This document shows positions 50,219 to 59,847 of a DNA stretch of 64,000 bases, piece by piece. The position numbers and the translations under genes were made by a program. How positions within the stretch are numbered: the stretch's first letter is position 1; the number at the start of each line of letters is the position of its first letter. This DNA is from JAYFQE01 sp034927345 (GTDB lineage: Bacteria > Bacillota > Clostridia > Saccharofermentanales > UBA5734). Under the pieces are notes generated by a model. The model made no database searches. It saw nothing but the letters and a program-made list of their open reading frames with translations, and had not been told where the DNA came from. Location of the stretch: contig JAYFQE010000015.1 in assembly GCA_034927345.1 (NCBI GenBank), positions 248,001 through 312,000 on the forward strand. Reading direction: 5' to 3'.

Positions 50219-53200
50219 TGGCCCAGAAATCCTTCGTTAAAGACTTGATCCGGTCCATCTATAATACCAAAGCCAGATTTTTATCGATTATGGCGATTAT
50301 CGCTCTGGGCGTCGGCTTTTTTGCCGGTATCAATGCGACCGAACCGGATATGATTCTCTCGGCCAACCGTTATTACCAGGAGCATAATCTCTCGGATTTC
50401 CGGCTGGTTTCCGCCTTGGGCTTTGAAGCCGGCGATATTGAGAGAGTCCGGGAAACCGAAGGCGTCAAGATCGTTCAGGAAGGTTATTCCAAAGACCTTT
50501 TTCTCAATTCCAGCGAAGGGACGGCCACGACCATCCGGCTCTTCAGTTATGATCAGGCCGACTATCAGCAAAATGACGGCCTTAACCAGCCGGTTCTGGT
50601 TGAAGGGCGCATGCCGGAACAGACCGGCGAAATCGCGCTGGACCATGGACTCAATCTGCCGGATGAGATAAAAGTCGGCAGTGTGGTCACTTTGTCTGTC
50701 GCGGAAGGGGAAACGGCTTCCGATTACCTGAAAACAGAGACTTTCACCGTTGTCGGCCTGATCAACTCGCCGATGTATATTGATTATGAACGAGGCCAGA
50801 CCAATATCGGCGATGGCTCCATCAGTCTTTTCGCTTATATCGGCAAGGCAGATTTCAAAATCGAGAAAGTCACCGACCTTTTTATCAGAACGACTGATTC
50901 GATAAATTTATCAGCATATACGGCCGCATATGAAACACGCCTGTCTTCTGTCGACGATCGTCTGACTGCTCTCGGCCTGGAAATCGTATCGGCGGACACG
51001 CAGGAAATGCGGGATAAGCTGGAGCAAAGCAAACGCGATTTGCAGACCAATAAAGATAAGGCGGAGCAGGAACTGGCGGATGGCGAGCAAAAACTCCGGG
51101 ATGCCGAGCAAAAACTGCTTGATGGCGAGCAGGAACTGAATGACCAGGAAAAAACAAATACCGAAAAACTGGCACAACAAAAGACGAAACTGGCACAGGC
51201 TAAAAAAGAATTAAAGGAAGGCCAGGACCTTTATAACAGTCAATATGCGCTTTGGGCGGAACAAGAAAGCGCCTACCAGAAAAACCTGTCCGTTATGGCG
51301 GCGACAAAAGCTCAGTTGGACGACGCGCAAAGCCAGATCAGCCAGAGCGAACAGGAACTGGCCGCGGCGAAAATTCAACTGGACAGCAGCAAAGCCCAGC
51401 TGGACAGCCTTCAGCAGGCAACCGGCGCCTTATCGGCGATCGAGGCTTCGCTGCCCGCGGTTATTCCGGGAATGACGGAAGAACAATATCATCAATGGAC
51501 CGAACAAATCCGGGTCATATCGCCGGACCTGGCCAACACGATTCAACAGCAATTCTCATATGGCGACGCAAATCTGACCGCTGAACTGGCCGGCGCCATA
51601 AGCCAGACTTTGACGCCGATGAACACCGCCTACCAGGAAGGAACGGCAGCGTACCAGGCCGGACTGGCCCAGTACGAAGCCGGTTATCAACAGCTCGAGA
51701 GCAGCAAAGCGCAGGTCGCGCAAGGCCTGGCGGATTATAACAGCGGCCTGGCCCAGATGGAAGCCGGCAGGGCACAGCTTGATAGCGGCAAAGCGGCGTT
51801 GGACCAAGCGAAAGCCACCTTGACGGCCGGCGGGCTGAAAATCAAGCAGGGCGCAAAAGCTTTGGCCGACGGTGAAAAAGAACTGGCCGACGCGCTTGCC
51901 GAGGGACGGCAGAAACTGATCGACGGCCGCGTTGAACTGGCCGACGCGCGCAGCCAATATGAAACTGAAAAAACGGATGCCATGCAAAAAATTGCCGATG
52001 CCGAGGTCAAGATCAACGATGCCGAAAGCCAGATGCTTGAAATCCCGGATAACTGGTTTATCTTTACCCGAGTCAGCAATCCGGGATATTCCAGTTATGG
52101 TGACGACGCCAAACGAATCGGCGCCGTGGCCAAGGTCTTTCCGCTTTTTTTCTTCTTGGTCGCCGCTTTGGTTTGCCTGACTACCATGACCCGGATGGTT
52201 GAAGAAGAACGGGTACAGATCGGCACGTTGAAGGCCATTGGTTATGGAGCCCTGAAAATTTCGGCGAAATACCTGGTTTATGCTTTGCTGGCCAGCCTGA
52301 TCGGCGCTCTGACCGGGCTGATCATCGGCTTTCAGCTGTTTCCCGGCCTGATCATGAACGCCTATGGCATCATGTACCGGATACCGGTCCGTCTCAGTCC
52401 GTTCCACTATAATTATGCCGTCCTTTCTATTCTGATGGCTGTAGTGACGACGGTTTCTGTCACTTTGATGGCTACTTTACAAGAATTGCGGGCCACGCCG
52501 GCCGTCCTGATGCAGCCAAAGGCGCCCAAGCCCGGCAAACGGATTTTCCTGGAACGGATCCGATTCATTTGGAAAAAACTATCGTTTTCCCATAAAGTGA
52601 CAGCCCGCAACTTGTTTCGCTATAAAAAGCGTTTCCTGATGACCGCGATAGGCGTAGCCGGCTGTACAGCGCTGCTGGTTACCGGCTTCGGCTTGAAGGA
52701 CTCGATCAATGCCATTCTGGGCAAACAATTTGACGAAATCTTTCTATACGACGCGCAAGTGGCTCTCGACACCGAACAGGAAGGCGCGGCGGATCATCTG
52801 ACCGCATATCTGGACAGCCAGGAGTCAACCGATGCTTATCTGAAAACAGCGCTCGAAACCGTGACGGCCCTGTCGAACCAAACAGACCGCTCTTATGAAG
52901 CGAACCTTCTTGTACCGGAGGATACCGGCCGTCTGACAACGTTTTATAATCTTCATACCCGCCGGGGCAAGTCGGCTATCGATCTGCCGGCAGACGGCGC
53001 TGTGATCACCGAAAAATTGTCGAATCTTCTGCATGTGGGCGTCGGCGATACCATCAGCCTGCGCGATACGGAAAACCGGACCTATGACATTAAAATTGCC
53101 GCCATCGCCGAAAATTACCTGTCCCACTATATTTATTTATCACCGGATTATTATAGCCAGATCACCTATCGTACCCCGGTCTACAATACCGTCGCCTTGA

Positions 53201-53727
53201 ATATCAAGAATCCGGATTCGATCGACGTGAAAACATATAAGGAAAATCTGATGACTGTCGACGGCGTGCTGGGGGCGTTTTTCTCACGCAGCCTGGCAGA
53301 TGATTTCAAGGATACCATGAAGAACCTGGATTATGTTGTCCTGATCCTGATCGTATCGGCGGGGGCGTTGGCTTTTGTGGTTTTATATAATCTGACCAAC
53401 ATCAACATCACGGAGCGAATCCGGGAAATTGCCACAATCAAAGTTCTCGGTTTCCGGGATAAGGAAGTATCCGCTTATGTCTACCGGGAAAATATACTTC
53501 TGACCCTGATCGGTACGGCCGGCGGTTTGCTGCTGGGGCTTTTGCTCCATCGTTTTGTAATCGGCACCATGGAAATCGACACCATGATGTTCGGCAAGGA
53601 TGTCCAGTGGCTCAGCTATATCCTTTCCGTGGCTTTAACCATGATTTTCTCTGCATTGGTCAACTTTTTCATGTATTATAAACTTCGGAAGATCAATATG
53701 GTCGAATCCCTGAAATCCATCGAATGA
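50218..53727 (+). CDS. FtsX/MacB-type ABC permease with large extracellular coiled coil
   Basis: About 1169 residues from the ATG at 50218. Order: helix 1 (FLSIMAIIALGVGFFAGIN), a MacB-like extracellular domain (~35-260), and a ~360-residue coiled coil (~265-625) rich in Glu, Gln, Lys and Ala. Then an FtsX domain (~640-770: VFPLFFFLVAALVCLTTMTRMVEEER), a second extracellular domain (~790-1040) and a C-terminal FtsX domain (VVLILIVSAGALAFVVLYN to end). The coiled coil contains DGEQKLR-type heptads in tandem and a 60-residue inner region without heptads (ATGALSAIEASLPAVIPGMT). It probably spans the cell wall. Works with the ATPase upstream; the function may be export or wall-related signalling. 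Confidence 0.92.
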   Translation: MAQKSFVKDLIRSIYNTKARFLSIMAIIALGVGFFAGINATEPDMILSANRYYQEHNLSDFRLVSALGFEAGDIERVRETEGVKIVQEGYSKDLFLNSSEGTATTIRLFSYDQADYQQNDGLNQPVLVEGRMPEQTGEIALDHGLNLPDEIKVGSVVTLSVAEGETASDYLKTETFTVVGLINSPMYIDYERGQTNIGDGSISLFAYIGKADFKIEKVTDLFIRTTDSINLSAYTAAYETRLSSVDDRLTALGLEIVSADTQEMRDKLEQSKRDLQTNKDKAEQELADGEQKLRDAEQKLLDGEQELNDQEKTNTEKLAQQKTKLAQAKKELKEGQDLYNSQYALWAEQESAYQKNLSVMAATKAQLDDAQSQISQSEQELAAAKIQLDSSKAQLDSLQQATGALSAIEASLPAVIPGMTEEQYHQWTEQIRVISPDLANTIQQQFSYGDANLTAELAGAISQTLTPMNTAYQEGTAAYQAGLAQYEAGYQQLESSKAQVAQGLADYNSGLAQMEAGRAQLDSGKAALDQAKATLTAGGLKIKQGAKALADGEKELADALAEGRQKLIDGRVELADARSQYETEKTDAMQKIADAEVKINDAESQMLEIPDNWFIFTRVSNPGYSSYGDDAKRIGAVAKVFPLFFFLVAALVCLTTMTRMVEEERVQIGTLKAIGYGALKISAKYLVYALLASLIGALTGLIIGFQLFPGLIMNAYGIMYRIPVRLSPFHYNYAVLSILMAVVTTVSVTLMATLQELRATPAVLMQPKAPKPGKRIFLERIRFIWKKLSFSHKVTARNLFRYKKRFLMTAIGVAGCTALLVTGFGLKDSINAILGKQFDEIFLYDAQVALDTEQEGAADHLTAYLDSQESTDAYLKTALETVTALSNQTDRSYEANLLVPEDTGRLTTFYNLHTRRGKSAIDLPADGAVITEKLSNLLHVGVGDTISLRDTENRTYDIKIAAIAENYLSHYIYLSPDYYSQITYRTPVYNTVALNIKNPDSIDVKTYKENLMTVDGVLGAFFSRSLADDFKDTMKNLDYVVLILIVSAGALAFVVLYNLTNINITERIREIATIKVLGFRDKEVSAYVYRENILLTLIGTAGGLLLGLLLHRFVIGTMEIDTMMFGKDVQWLSYILSVALTMIFSALVNFFMYYKLRKINMVESLKSIE
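51079..51141 (+). repeat. Tandem 21-bp repeat (three units) in the coiled coil
   Basis: Three units encode DGEQKLR, DAEQKLL and DGEQELN. The DNA units are nearly identical (GATGGCGAGCAAAAACTCCGG and variants), so they arose by duplication of one heptad. They could allow length change by slippage without breaking frame. Confidence 0.8.
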
Positions 53728-53737
53728 GGTGACAAGC

Positions 53738-54346
53738 ATGCGGGTAACAAAAACGCCGGAAGTCAGGAAAAAGGAAATTATCGAGCAAGCCACGAAGTTG
53801 TTTGAAACCCGGGGAATCGGAAAAACCTCAATCAGCGATATTGCCGACGCTGTCGGCGTGGCCAAAGGCCTGGTCTATTATTATTTTACATCCAAGGAGC
53901 AGCTGGTTACCCTGGTCATCGAACAATTCATCGCCGGGATCGATGATGCTCTGAATGGGATTATAAAAAACCCCTCCCTTGATTTTTACGCCAAACTGGC
54001 TTCGATTCTTGATCTATATTATCACGCCATTCCCAGCCATCCGGCAATATTCAACCTGACTCCCGGCGATCCGGCGGTTTTTAACCTGATTCGGGATAAA
54101 CTGTCGGAAATCGCCCTGGCTCATGCCGGAACCTTACTGCAGATCGGCTTGAAAGATCAGTTGATCCGGATCGAATTCCCGGAATATATGTTGAAAATTC
54201 TGATCAAAGGCCTGGGCGACCTCTATATCGAAGGTGTCCAGGATCCGAAAATCCATGTTGTCCTGGTAGAACAGGTTCTCGGCCTCGAACCGGGACTGCT
54301 GCTGCCTTCCATGCCTTTGCTGAAAGCAGCTGCCGAACCGGCTTGA
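53738..54346 (+). CDS. TetR/AcrR-family transcriptional regulator
   Basis: About 202 residues. The ATG at 53738 has GAGG eight bases before; a GTG at 53729 is also possible. N-terminal helix-turn-helix (EIIEQATKLFETRGIGKTSISDIADAVGVAKGLVYYYFTSKEQLV). The ligand domain (~60-200) is helical. It follows the permease by about 10 bases and is the last gene of the ABC operon, so it most likely controls the operon through the inverted repeat at 49459-49475. Confidence 0.93.
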   Translation: MRVTKTPEVRKKEIIEQATKLFETRGIGKTSISDIADAVGVAKGLVYYYFTSKEQLVTLVIEQFIAGIDDALNGIIKNPSLDFYAKLASILDLYYHAIPSHPAIFNLTPGDPAVFNLIRDKLSEIALAHAGTLLQIGLKDQLIRIEFPEYMLKILIKGLGDLYIEGVQDPKIHVVLVEQVLGLEPGLLLPSMPLLKAAAEPA

Positions 54347-54351
54347 TTCAG

Positions 54352-56220
54352 TCAGCGGATATGGATGGTCCAGCAAGCCGGAACGCCGCTGACTGCGCCG
54401 TTGATTTCCACTTGCAGCGGTATGCGGACCACCGTGCCGGACGGTATATTCAAAGGCAGGCGGAGACGCCAGGCCAGCCGCAGGTCGGGATTGTTCGCCG
54501 AAAAGACGCTGCCGCCGGATAAAGCCGGCAGGTTTGCCTGTTTCGCTGCTACATCATCCTCCAACTGCCAATTGTCGGGTAAAAGGGGCGTAATTTGTAT
54601 GGGCAGCGGAATGTTATCATGACCGGTCGCATGAACTTCCAGGCAGACCGAATCGCCTGCCGCGGCCTCGGTTTCATAGGGATATGCCCGCAGCCAGGCA
54701 TCATCGAGCGCCCAGCCGGCCGCCCGGCCGGTCAACAGTTCGATCAGCTGTTCACGTTCGGTCAGCAAAGATTCCAAATGATCGATCTCCGCTTCGGTAA
54801 AGTGAAAAGCCATCTTTTGATGCTGATTAATCAGATAATCCGGCCGCGTCTGGCGGATGATATCCAGGCAGCGCCGCAGACCGCGGCCTTTACCGGGCAG
54901 AACGCGATTTTGCGGGCAATAATCGTCAAACCCGTTGGGCGCAAAGGAATCCCCGACAAAAAGAATCTTAACGCCATACCCTTCGACCAGCAGGGCGCCA
55001 TGATGCAAAGTCTGACCCGGGTATTCAAATGTCGTCATTGAAAATTCACGCCAGCGGAAAGCCGAACCATCCCGAAGGCCCGTAACCGGGAACTTTGCCG
55101 GGTACTGGCAGGGAAGGAAGTAACGTTCCGGATAACGTAAAGTATCGGCTGTTAATTCACTGGCAAAGATGGGGCAGGAGAAAATCTGCGGAAAATGAAC
55201 GAGCCCTTCCGTATGATCATAATGCATGTGCGTGATCCAGACGCCTTCCAAATCAACCAGGCGGCCGGATTGCCGCTGACTGGCCAATTCATCGACAACA
55301 GTCTGGCTGCCGCAGTCGATGAGAAAACCGAAACCGTCTTGTGAGCGGATCATGAAAGATGTGCAGCCGGCGTATTCGATAAATGACGGCAGCGGCAGGC
55401 AGGCGGCGGCAGGCAGCCGCGGCCATTCCGGACTCCAGTGATGATAAAGATCAGGGAAATAATAGTTTAGCGCCGACGAATAAACAATGCTTTTCTGCAG
55501 TTGTCCCATTCGCTGATCGAGTTTTTGTAAACAACCGGCGAGGTCATTCTCAACAGGGCCATAAGCCGGTACCAGAGCCAGCGGCCGGATCGCCCCGAAT
55601 CTTTGCCAGGTAGACCGGATATCGGGCGCCGCGCCGAGAATGCCGTGATAATCCTGAATCGCGCCAAATCCTTTTTGCAGGGACCAAATGTCATGCAAAC
55701 GGCCGCCGGCCATAGCCGCCGCGCCGCAAAACAACCATTTCCGGCTGTTGATTTTGACCAGCCAGGCCAAGGCGCCCGAACTGGTTCCGCGGGCATCGAC
55801 AGCCTGGATCATGATACCGCGCCAATTCAGAGAAAATCCCGGGGCGACAATCTGAGCGACCGGCACATTTTCTAAAGGCAGCGTAAGATCGGGGCGCATC
55901 CGGCTGTACCGCATCCATCGGAAAAGATAAGACCCCTGAAGGCAGCCGGCTTGTTCCATCAATTCGGCTTCGGCTTGCGACGCATAAAGCGGAACTCCCT
56001 GCGCCAGCCATGGCCTGGCGGCCGCGGTATGGGCGCGCCGGTGCTGTGTAACAAGAATACCATCCAGCTGCTGCATCCCTTGTTTGGTTAATTGCTCCTG
56101 AGTACAGGCTTCGCTGCAATCGATCAATAAACCGTGCCCCTCCCGGACCAGCAAGCCGGCATTGACCTCGCCGCCGGTTACAAGATAGAGTCCGTCATCC
56201 AGTCTGGTTATCTGTTCCAT
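54352..56220 (-). CDS. Tandem metallo-beta-lactamase-fold hydrolase
   Basis: A 622-residue protein with two MBL-fold domains and a C-terminal beta domain. The first (~1-250) is degenerate: where HxHxDH is expected it has TQHRRAHTAA, so it cannot bind metal in the usual way. The second (~285-500) has an intact THMHYDHTEG (~331) with GDSFAPNGFDDYCP and NQHQK later. The C-terminal ~110 residues (AAAGDSVCLEVHATGHD; PSGTVVRIPLQVEING) look immunoglobulin-like. No signal peptide. GAGGGGCACAGATC precedes the ATG. It is convergent with the TetR gene and divergent from nfo. Substrate unknown. Confidence 0.85.
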   Translation of the reverse strand: MEQITRLDDGLYLVTGGEVNAGLLVREGHGLLIDCSEACTQEQLTKQGMQQLDGILVTQHRRAHTAAARPWLAQGVPLYASQAEAELMEQAGCLQGSYLFRWMRYSRMRPDLTLPLENVPVAQIVAPGFSLNWRGIMIQAVDARGTSSGALAWLVKINSRKWLFCGAAAMAGGRLHDIWSLQKGFGAIQDYHGILGAAPDIRSTWQRFGAIRPLALVPAYGPVENDLAGCLQKLDQRMGQLQKSIVYSSALNYYFPDLYHHWSPEWPRLPAAACLPLPSFIEYAGCTSFMIRSQDGFGFLIDCGSQTVVDELASQRQSGRLVDLEGVWITHMHYDHTEGLVHFPQIFSCPIFASELTADTLRYPERYFLPCQYPAKFPVTGLRDGSAFRWREFSMTTFEYPGQTLHHGALLVEGYGVKILFVGDSFAPNGFDDYCPQNRVLPGKGRGLRRCLDIIRQTRPDYLINQHQKMAFHFTEAEIDHLESLLTEREQLIELLTGRAAGWALDDAWLRAYPYETEAAAGDSVCLEVHATGHDNIPLPIQITPLLPDNWQLEDDVAAKQANLPALSGGSVFSANNPDLRLAWRLRLPLNIPSGTVVRIPLQVEINGAVSGVPACWTIHIR

Positions 56221-56356
56221 GATCTGTGCCCCTCTTATTCTGAATAAATCAATGTGAAGCGATACCTCTATGATAAATCTGCGTCAGCCATCTGTCACTA
56301 TTTGTTATAATAACGGTGTGTTTTACCGGAATTCCAATCCGGAGGGAGGATGGATT

Positions 56357-57190
56357 ATGTTTCATCTGGGATGTCATTTATCGGCAGCTAAAGGATATTT
56401 GCATATGGGGCGTGAAGCGCTCGACATTCACGCCGATACGTTCCAATTTTTCACGCGCAATCCTCGCGGCGGCAAGGCGAAGGATCTCGACGAGCAGGAT
56501 CTTGCCGATTTTCTGGCTTTAGCCGGCGCCAATCATTTTGTGCCGGTCATGGCTCACGCGCCCTATACGCTGAATCCTTGTTCGGCGGAAAGCCGGACGC
56601 GGGACTTTGCCTTTGCCATAATGTCCGACGATATGCAGCGAATGGAGCATACGCCCGGCAATTACTATAATTTTCATCCGGGCAGCCATGTCGGACAAGG
56701 AATCGATGCCGGAATCAATCTGATTGCCGATTTTCTCAACCGCATCCTGAAACCCGGGCAGACAACCCGCGTTTTACTGGAAACCATGTCCGGAAAAGGC
56801 AGTGAAGTCGGCGGCAATTTCGCTGAGCTGCGGCAAATTCTGGATCGGGTTGATTTGCGCGCTCATATGGGGGTCTGTCTCGATACCTGCCATGTTTATG
56901 ACGCCGGATATGACGTTGTCCATGATCTGGACGGCGTTTTAGCCGAATTCGACCGCGTGATCGGTCTGGACCGGCTTTATGCCATCCATTTGAATGACAG
57001 TAAAAATCCTTTCGGCAGCCACAAAGACCGGCATGAAAAAATCGGCCAGGGATCGTTGGGACTGGACGGCATTACCCGGATTATCACACATCCGCTCCTG
57101 CGCGATCTGCCCTTTTTCCTGGAGACCCCGAATGAAGTCGAAGGATATGCCGATGAGATCCGGCTGCTGCGCGGTATCCGGCCGGACTAG
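56357..57190 (+). CDS. nfo: Endonuclease IV (AP endonuclease)
   Basis: About 277 residues from the ATG at 56357, with GGAGGGAGGATGGATT before it; the frame upstream of this is not supported. A TIM barrel of the AP endonuclease 2 family, with metal-ligand motifs in the expected order: FHPGSHVGQG, LLETMSGKGSEVGG, CLDTCHVYDAGYD, HLNDSKNPFGSHKDRHEKIGQG (20 or so residues, split here for length) and LETPNE. It cuts DNA 5' to abasic sites in base-excision repair. Its last codons overlap the 3' end of the convergent dehydrogenase by four bases. The residues at 8-37 (SAAKGYLHMGREALDIHAD) fit the family start. Confidence 0.94.
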   Translation: MFHLGCHLSAAKGYLHMGREALDIHADTFQFFTRNPRGGKAKDLDEQDLADFLALAGANHFVPVMAHAPYTLNPCSAESRTRDFAFAIMSDDMQRMEHTPGNYYNFHPGSHVGQGIDAGINLIADFLNRILKPGQTTRVLLETMSGKGSEVGGNFAELRQILDRVDLRAHMGVCLDTCHVYDAGYDVVHDLDGVLAEFDRVIGLDRLYAIHLNDSKNPFGSHKDRHEKIGQGSLGLDGITRIITHPLLRDLPFFLETPNEVEGYADEIRLLRGIRPD

Positions 57191-58152
57191 ACGGACGGGG
57201 CGACCCTGTTGACGGGCGTGCCCTTAAGGAACTGCGCCAGATTGTCGACGGCGGTATTCATCAACCGCTGACGGCTTTCCCGGGAAGCCCAGGCGATGTG
57301 CGGCGTCAGCAGACAATTTTTAGCCTGCAGCAGCGGATTTGAAGGATCGGCCGGCTCAGCGGAAAGAACATCGGCGGCATACGCGGCTACTTTACCGCTG
57401 TCGAGCGCCAATCGCAAATCCTGCTCGACAACCAGCTGGCCCCGCGCCGTGTTGATCAGGATGACGCCGTCTTTCATCAGGGCGATGCTGTTCCGGTTGA
57501 CAAGACCCTGTGTTTCCGGGAAAAGGGGGCAATGCAGGCTGATGATGTCCGATCGGGCGTAAAGGGTCTTCATATCGACAAACTCGACCGGACAGGACTC
57601 GTCCGGGAGCGGGTGACGCGTGCAGACAAGGATATTCAAATGAAAAGCGGCGGCAATCCGGGAAACATCCCGTCCGATCCGTCCGAATCCGACCAATCCC
57701 AATGTTTTGCCGGCTAATTCGATAAGCGGATAGTCCCAGAAGCAGAAGTCCGGCGAAGCAGACCAGCGTCCCCGCCGGACTTCGTCGGCATGGTGCCCGG
57801 CATGGTGACAGACTTCCAGCAGCAAGGCAAAAGTAAATTGAGCGACCGCCGCCGTGCCGTACGCCGGGATATTGGTCACGGTGATGCCGCGGCGTTCAGC
57901 CGCCGGAACATCGACGATGTTGTAGCCGGTTGCCAGAACGCCGATATAGCGGATGTCCGGGCAGGCGGCGAAAATTTCCTCGCGGAGCGGCGTTTTATTG
58001 GTTAAGACAATTTCAGCCTGGCCGATGCGGGAAATGATCTGATCAGCGGGCGTGCGGTCATAAACGGTCAGCTGGCCAAGCGCCGCCAATCCGCCCCAGG
58101 ATAAATCCCCCGGATTCTCTGTGTAACCATCAAGAACGACAATCTTCAGCAT
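57187..58152 (-). CDS. D-2-hydroxyacid dehydrogenase
   Basis: A 321-residue NAD-dependent dehydrogenase. Rossmann motif GLVGFGRIGRDVSRIA, catalytic Arg in INTARGQLVVEQDL, Glu in LSAEPADPSNPLL and His in LLTPHIAWASRESRQRL are all present. It belongs to the same superfamily as the protein at 10109-11116, but the sequences differ and it is closer to the glycerate-dehydrogenase branch (TNKTPLREEIFAACPD). GGAGCTGCCGAT precedes the ATG. It follows the DUF1667/flavoprotein operon by 50 bases in the same orientation and may be the last gene of that transcript. Confidence 0.92.
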   Translation of the reverse strand: MLKIVVLDGYTENPGDLSWGGLAALGQLTVYDRTPADQIISRIGQAEIVLTNKTPLREEIFAACPDIRYIGVLATGYNIVDVPAAERRGITVTNIPAYGTAAVAQFTFALLLEVCHHAGHHADEVRRGRWSASPDFCFWDYPLIELAGKTLGLVGFGRIGRDVSRIAAAFHLNILVCTRHPLPDESCPVEFVDMKTLYARSDIISLHCPLFPETQGLVNRNSIALMKDGVILINTARGQLVVEQDLRLALDSGKVAAYAADVLSAEPADPSNPLLQAKNCLLTPHIAWASRESRQRLMNTAVDNLAQFLKGTPVNRVAPSV

Positions 58153-58202
58153 ATCGGCAGCTCCATTCTCATACCATGTGATTCATGGCCGGCGTTCTTA
58201 TA

Positions 58203-58589
58203 TCATAAACCGGCCGGCTTGCGGGCAATTGTTTTGGTGGCGATGACATCGCTGTCCAGGCCCAAGACATGGGCGCAAAGGATCTGGCCTGCGGTAATCG
58301 GCGCTTCCAGCCGCCAGGTTTTGATCTCAGACATCAGAGCCGGTATTTGATCCTTGGCGACCGGTCTGGTCAGACGGACGCTGACCAGCGGCGACTCGCC
58401 GTGAACAACAGCGGCCAATGTGGTTAAAGAACGCTGGGGATTCCGGATTTCCTGGCGGCCGTAAGCCTGGCCTTTGCGGCATTTGGCTCCGGTCACGGAT
58501 ATCTGTGCTCCGTCCGCGGCGCAGACGTAAAGCGCGCAGCCGTTCGGACATAGGATACAGGTTAATTCCTGTTTTTCATCAAGAATCAT
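58203..58589 (-). CDS. DUF1667 protein (small Fe-S-type subunit)
   Basis: A 128-residue protein with the cysteine cluster CILCPNGC plus GAKCRKGQAYGRQE, and PQRSLTTLAAV and VRLTRPVAKDQIPALM, all typical for DUF1667. Members accompany GlpA-like flavoproteins and probably carry an iron-sulfur cluster or serve as a small electron-transfer subunit. It overlaps the end of the flavoprotein at 58579-59847 by 11 bases. The family function is not established. Confidence 0.88.
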   Translation of the reverse strand: MILDEKQELTCILCPNGCALYVCAADGAQISVTGAKCRKGQAYGRQEIRNPQRSLTTLAAVVHGESPLVSVRLTRPVAKDQIPALMSEIKTWRLEAPITAGQILCAHVLGLDSDVIATKTIARKPAGL

Positions 58590-59847
58590 GAATGAGCACC
58601 ACCTTTATCGGCGTCAGACTATCGCGCGGCGCCGCAGCCTCAAGGTCGGATACGCTGACCGGAATATGGATCATTTCGGCGGGTATAGCCCTGGGCAGGC
58701 GAACGGATTTACACAGCTTATCTTGGCGATACACTTGAATCCGGCAGCTCCCGCAAGGCTTGCGGACGCGAAGCGACAACCGGAAATCTTCATATCGGCT
58801 CAGACGCTGGGGAACCGTATAAGCGACAGCGGCATCGGCTTCGATCGGTATAGCCGCGGTATCAGGCTCAGGCCGCTCCAGATAGTGGAAAACCGATTCG
58901 GCCAGCCTTTCGGCTTCCCGGGAAACATCGTCGGCCAGATCATGGACCTGCAGGACATTGCCGGCGGCAAAAATGCCCGGGACAGTTGTTTGCAGATTCT
59001 GATCGACGGCGGCGCCCCGGGTCCTGGGGTCCAGCGCAATGCCGGCCATCAAGGATAGTTCATTTTCCGGGATCAAACCGACCGACAAAATCAATGTATC
59101 ACAGGTTATGTCCTTTTCAGTTCCGGCAATCGGCCGCAGCTGTTCATCAACGCGGCTGACGGTAATCCCTTCCAGACGACTCTTGCCCCGGATTTGGGTT
59201 ACCGTATGGCTCAGGCGCAGGGGGATGCCAAAATCATCCAGGCATTGGCGGACATTGCGCGGCAAACCGTTCGGGTAAGGTTGAATTTCGTAAACCGCCT
59301 GTACACAGGCGCCTTCCAGGGTCAGACGCCTGGCCATGATCAGGCCGATATCGCCGGAACCAAGGATGACGATATTTCGGCCGATCATCCGGTTTTTCAG
59401 ATTGATAAAAGCCTGGGCCACGCCGGCGGTATAGACGCCGGCCGGCCGGGTGCCGGGAATAGCGAGCGCGCCGCAGGTCCTTTCGCGGCAGCCCATGGCC
59501 AGGATGATGGCCTGAGCCTGGTAAATTTTATAACCGCTCTTTGACGCGGCATAAACCTGCCGCCCGGCCGTTATCTGCAAAACCGTCGTATCGGTTTGGT
59601 ATTCGACGCCCAAACGATCGGCTTCTGTGATAAACCGCTGGGCGTATTCCGGCCCGCTGAGGCTTTCCTGAAAACGGGTCAGGCCAAAACCGTCATGAAT
59701 ACACTGGCGGAGGATGCCGCCCAACTGTTTTTCCCGTTCCAGAATCAGGACATCGGCAAGACCCATTTCGCGCAGCTTCACAGCGGCGGCCAGTCCGGCC
59801 GGCCCGCCGCCGATGATGATGACGGTTCTTTTTTCGATCCGGATCAT
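58579..59847 (-). CDS. FAD/NAD(P)-dependent oxidoreductase
   Basis: A 422-residue flavoprotein with an N-terminal FAD motif (VIIIGGGPAGLAAAVKL), an NAD(P) motif (NIVILGSGDIGLIMARRL) and AMGCRERTCGALAIPGT, typical for the pyridine nucleotide-disulfide branch that pairs with GlpA-like or opine oxidase-like proteins. The C-terminal ~90 residues carry a pair of cysteines (RKPCGSCRIQVYRQDKLC). Its ATG overlaps the TGA of the upstream flavoprotein (ATGA), so they are translated together. Probable role: passing electrons from the dehydrogenase to NAD or another carrier. Confidence 0.88.
   Translation of the reverse strand: MIRIEKRTVIIIGGGPAGLAAAVKLREMGLADVLILEREKQLGGILRQCIHDGFGLTRFQESLSGPEYAQRFITEADRLGVEYQTDTTVLQITAGRQVYAASKSGYKIYQAQAIILAMGCRERTCGALAIPGTRPAGVYTAGVAQAFINLKNRMIGRNIVILGSGDIGLIMARRLTLEGACVQAVYEIQPYPNGLPRNVRQCLDDFGIPLRLSHTVTQIRGKSRLEGITVSRVDEQLRPIAGTEKDITCDTLILSVGLIPENELSLMAGIALDPRTRGAAVDQNLQTTVPGIFAAGNVLQVHDLADDVSREAERLAESVFHYLERPEPDTAAIPIEADAAVAYTVPQRLSRYEDFRLSLRVRKPCGSCRIQVYRQDKLCKSVRLPRAIPAEMIHIPVSVSDLEAAAPRDSLTPIKVVLIHDS

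Noticed and set aside
51079..51141. The tandem repeat considered as a CRISPR or satellite array.
   Set aside because: Units are 21 bp without spacers and stay in frame as coiled-coil heptads of a protein.
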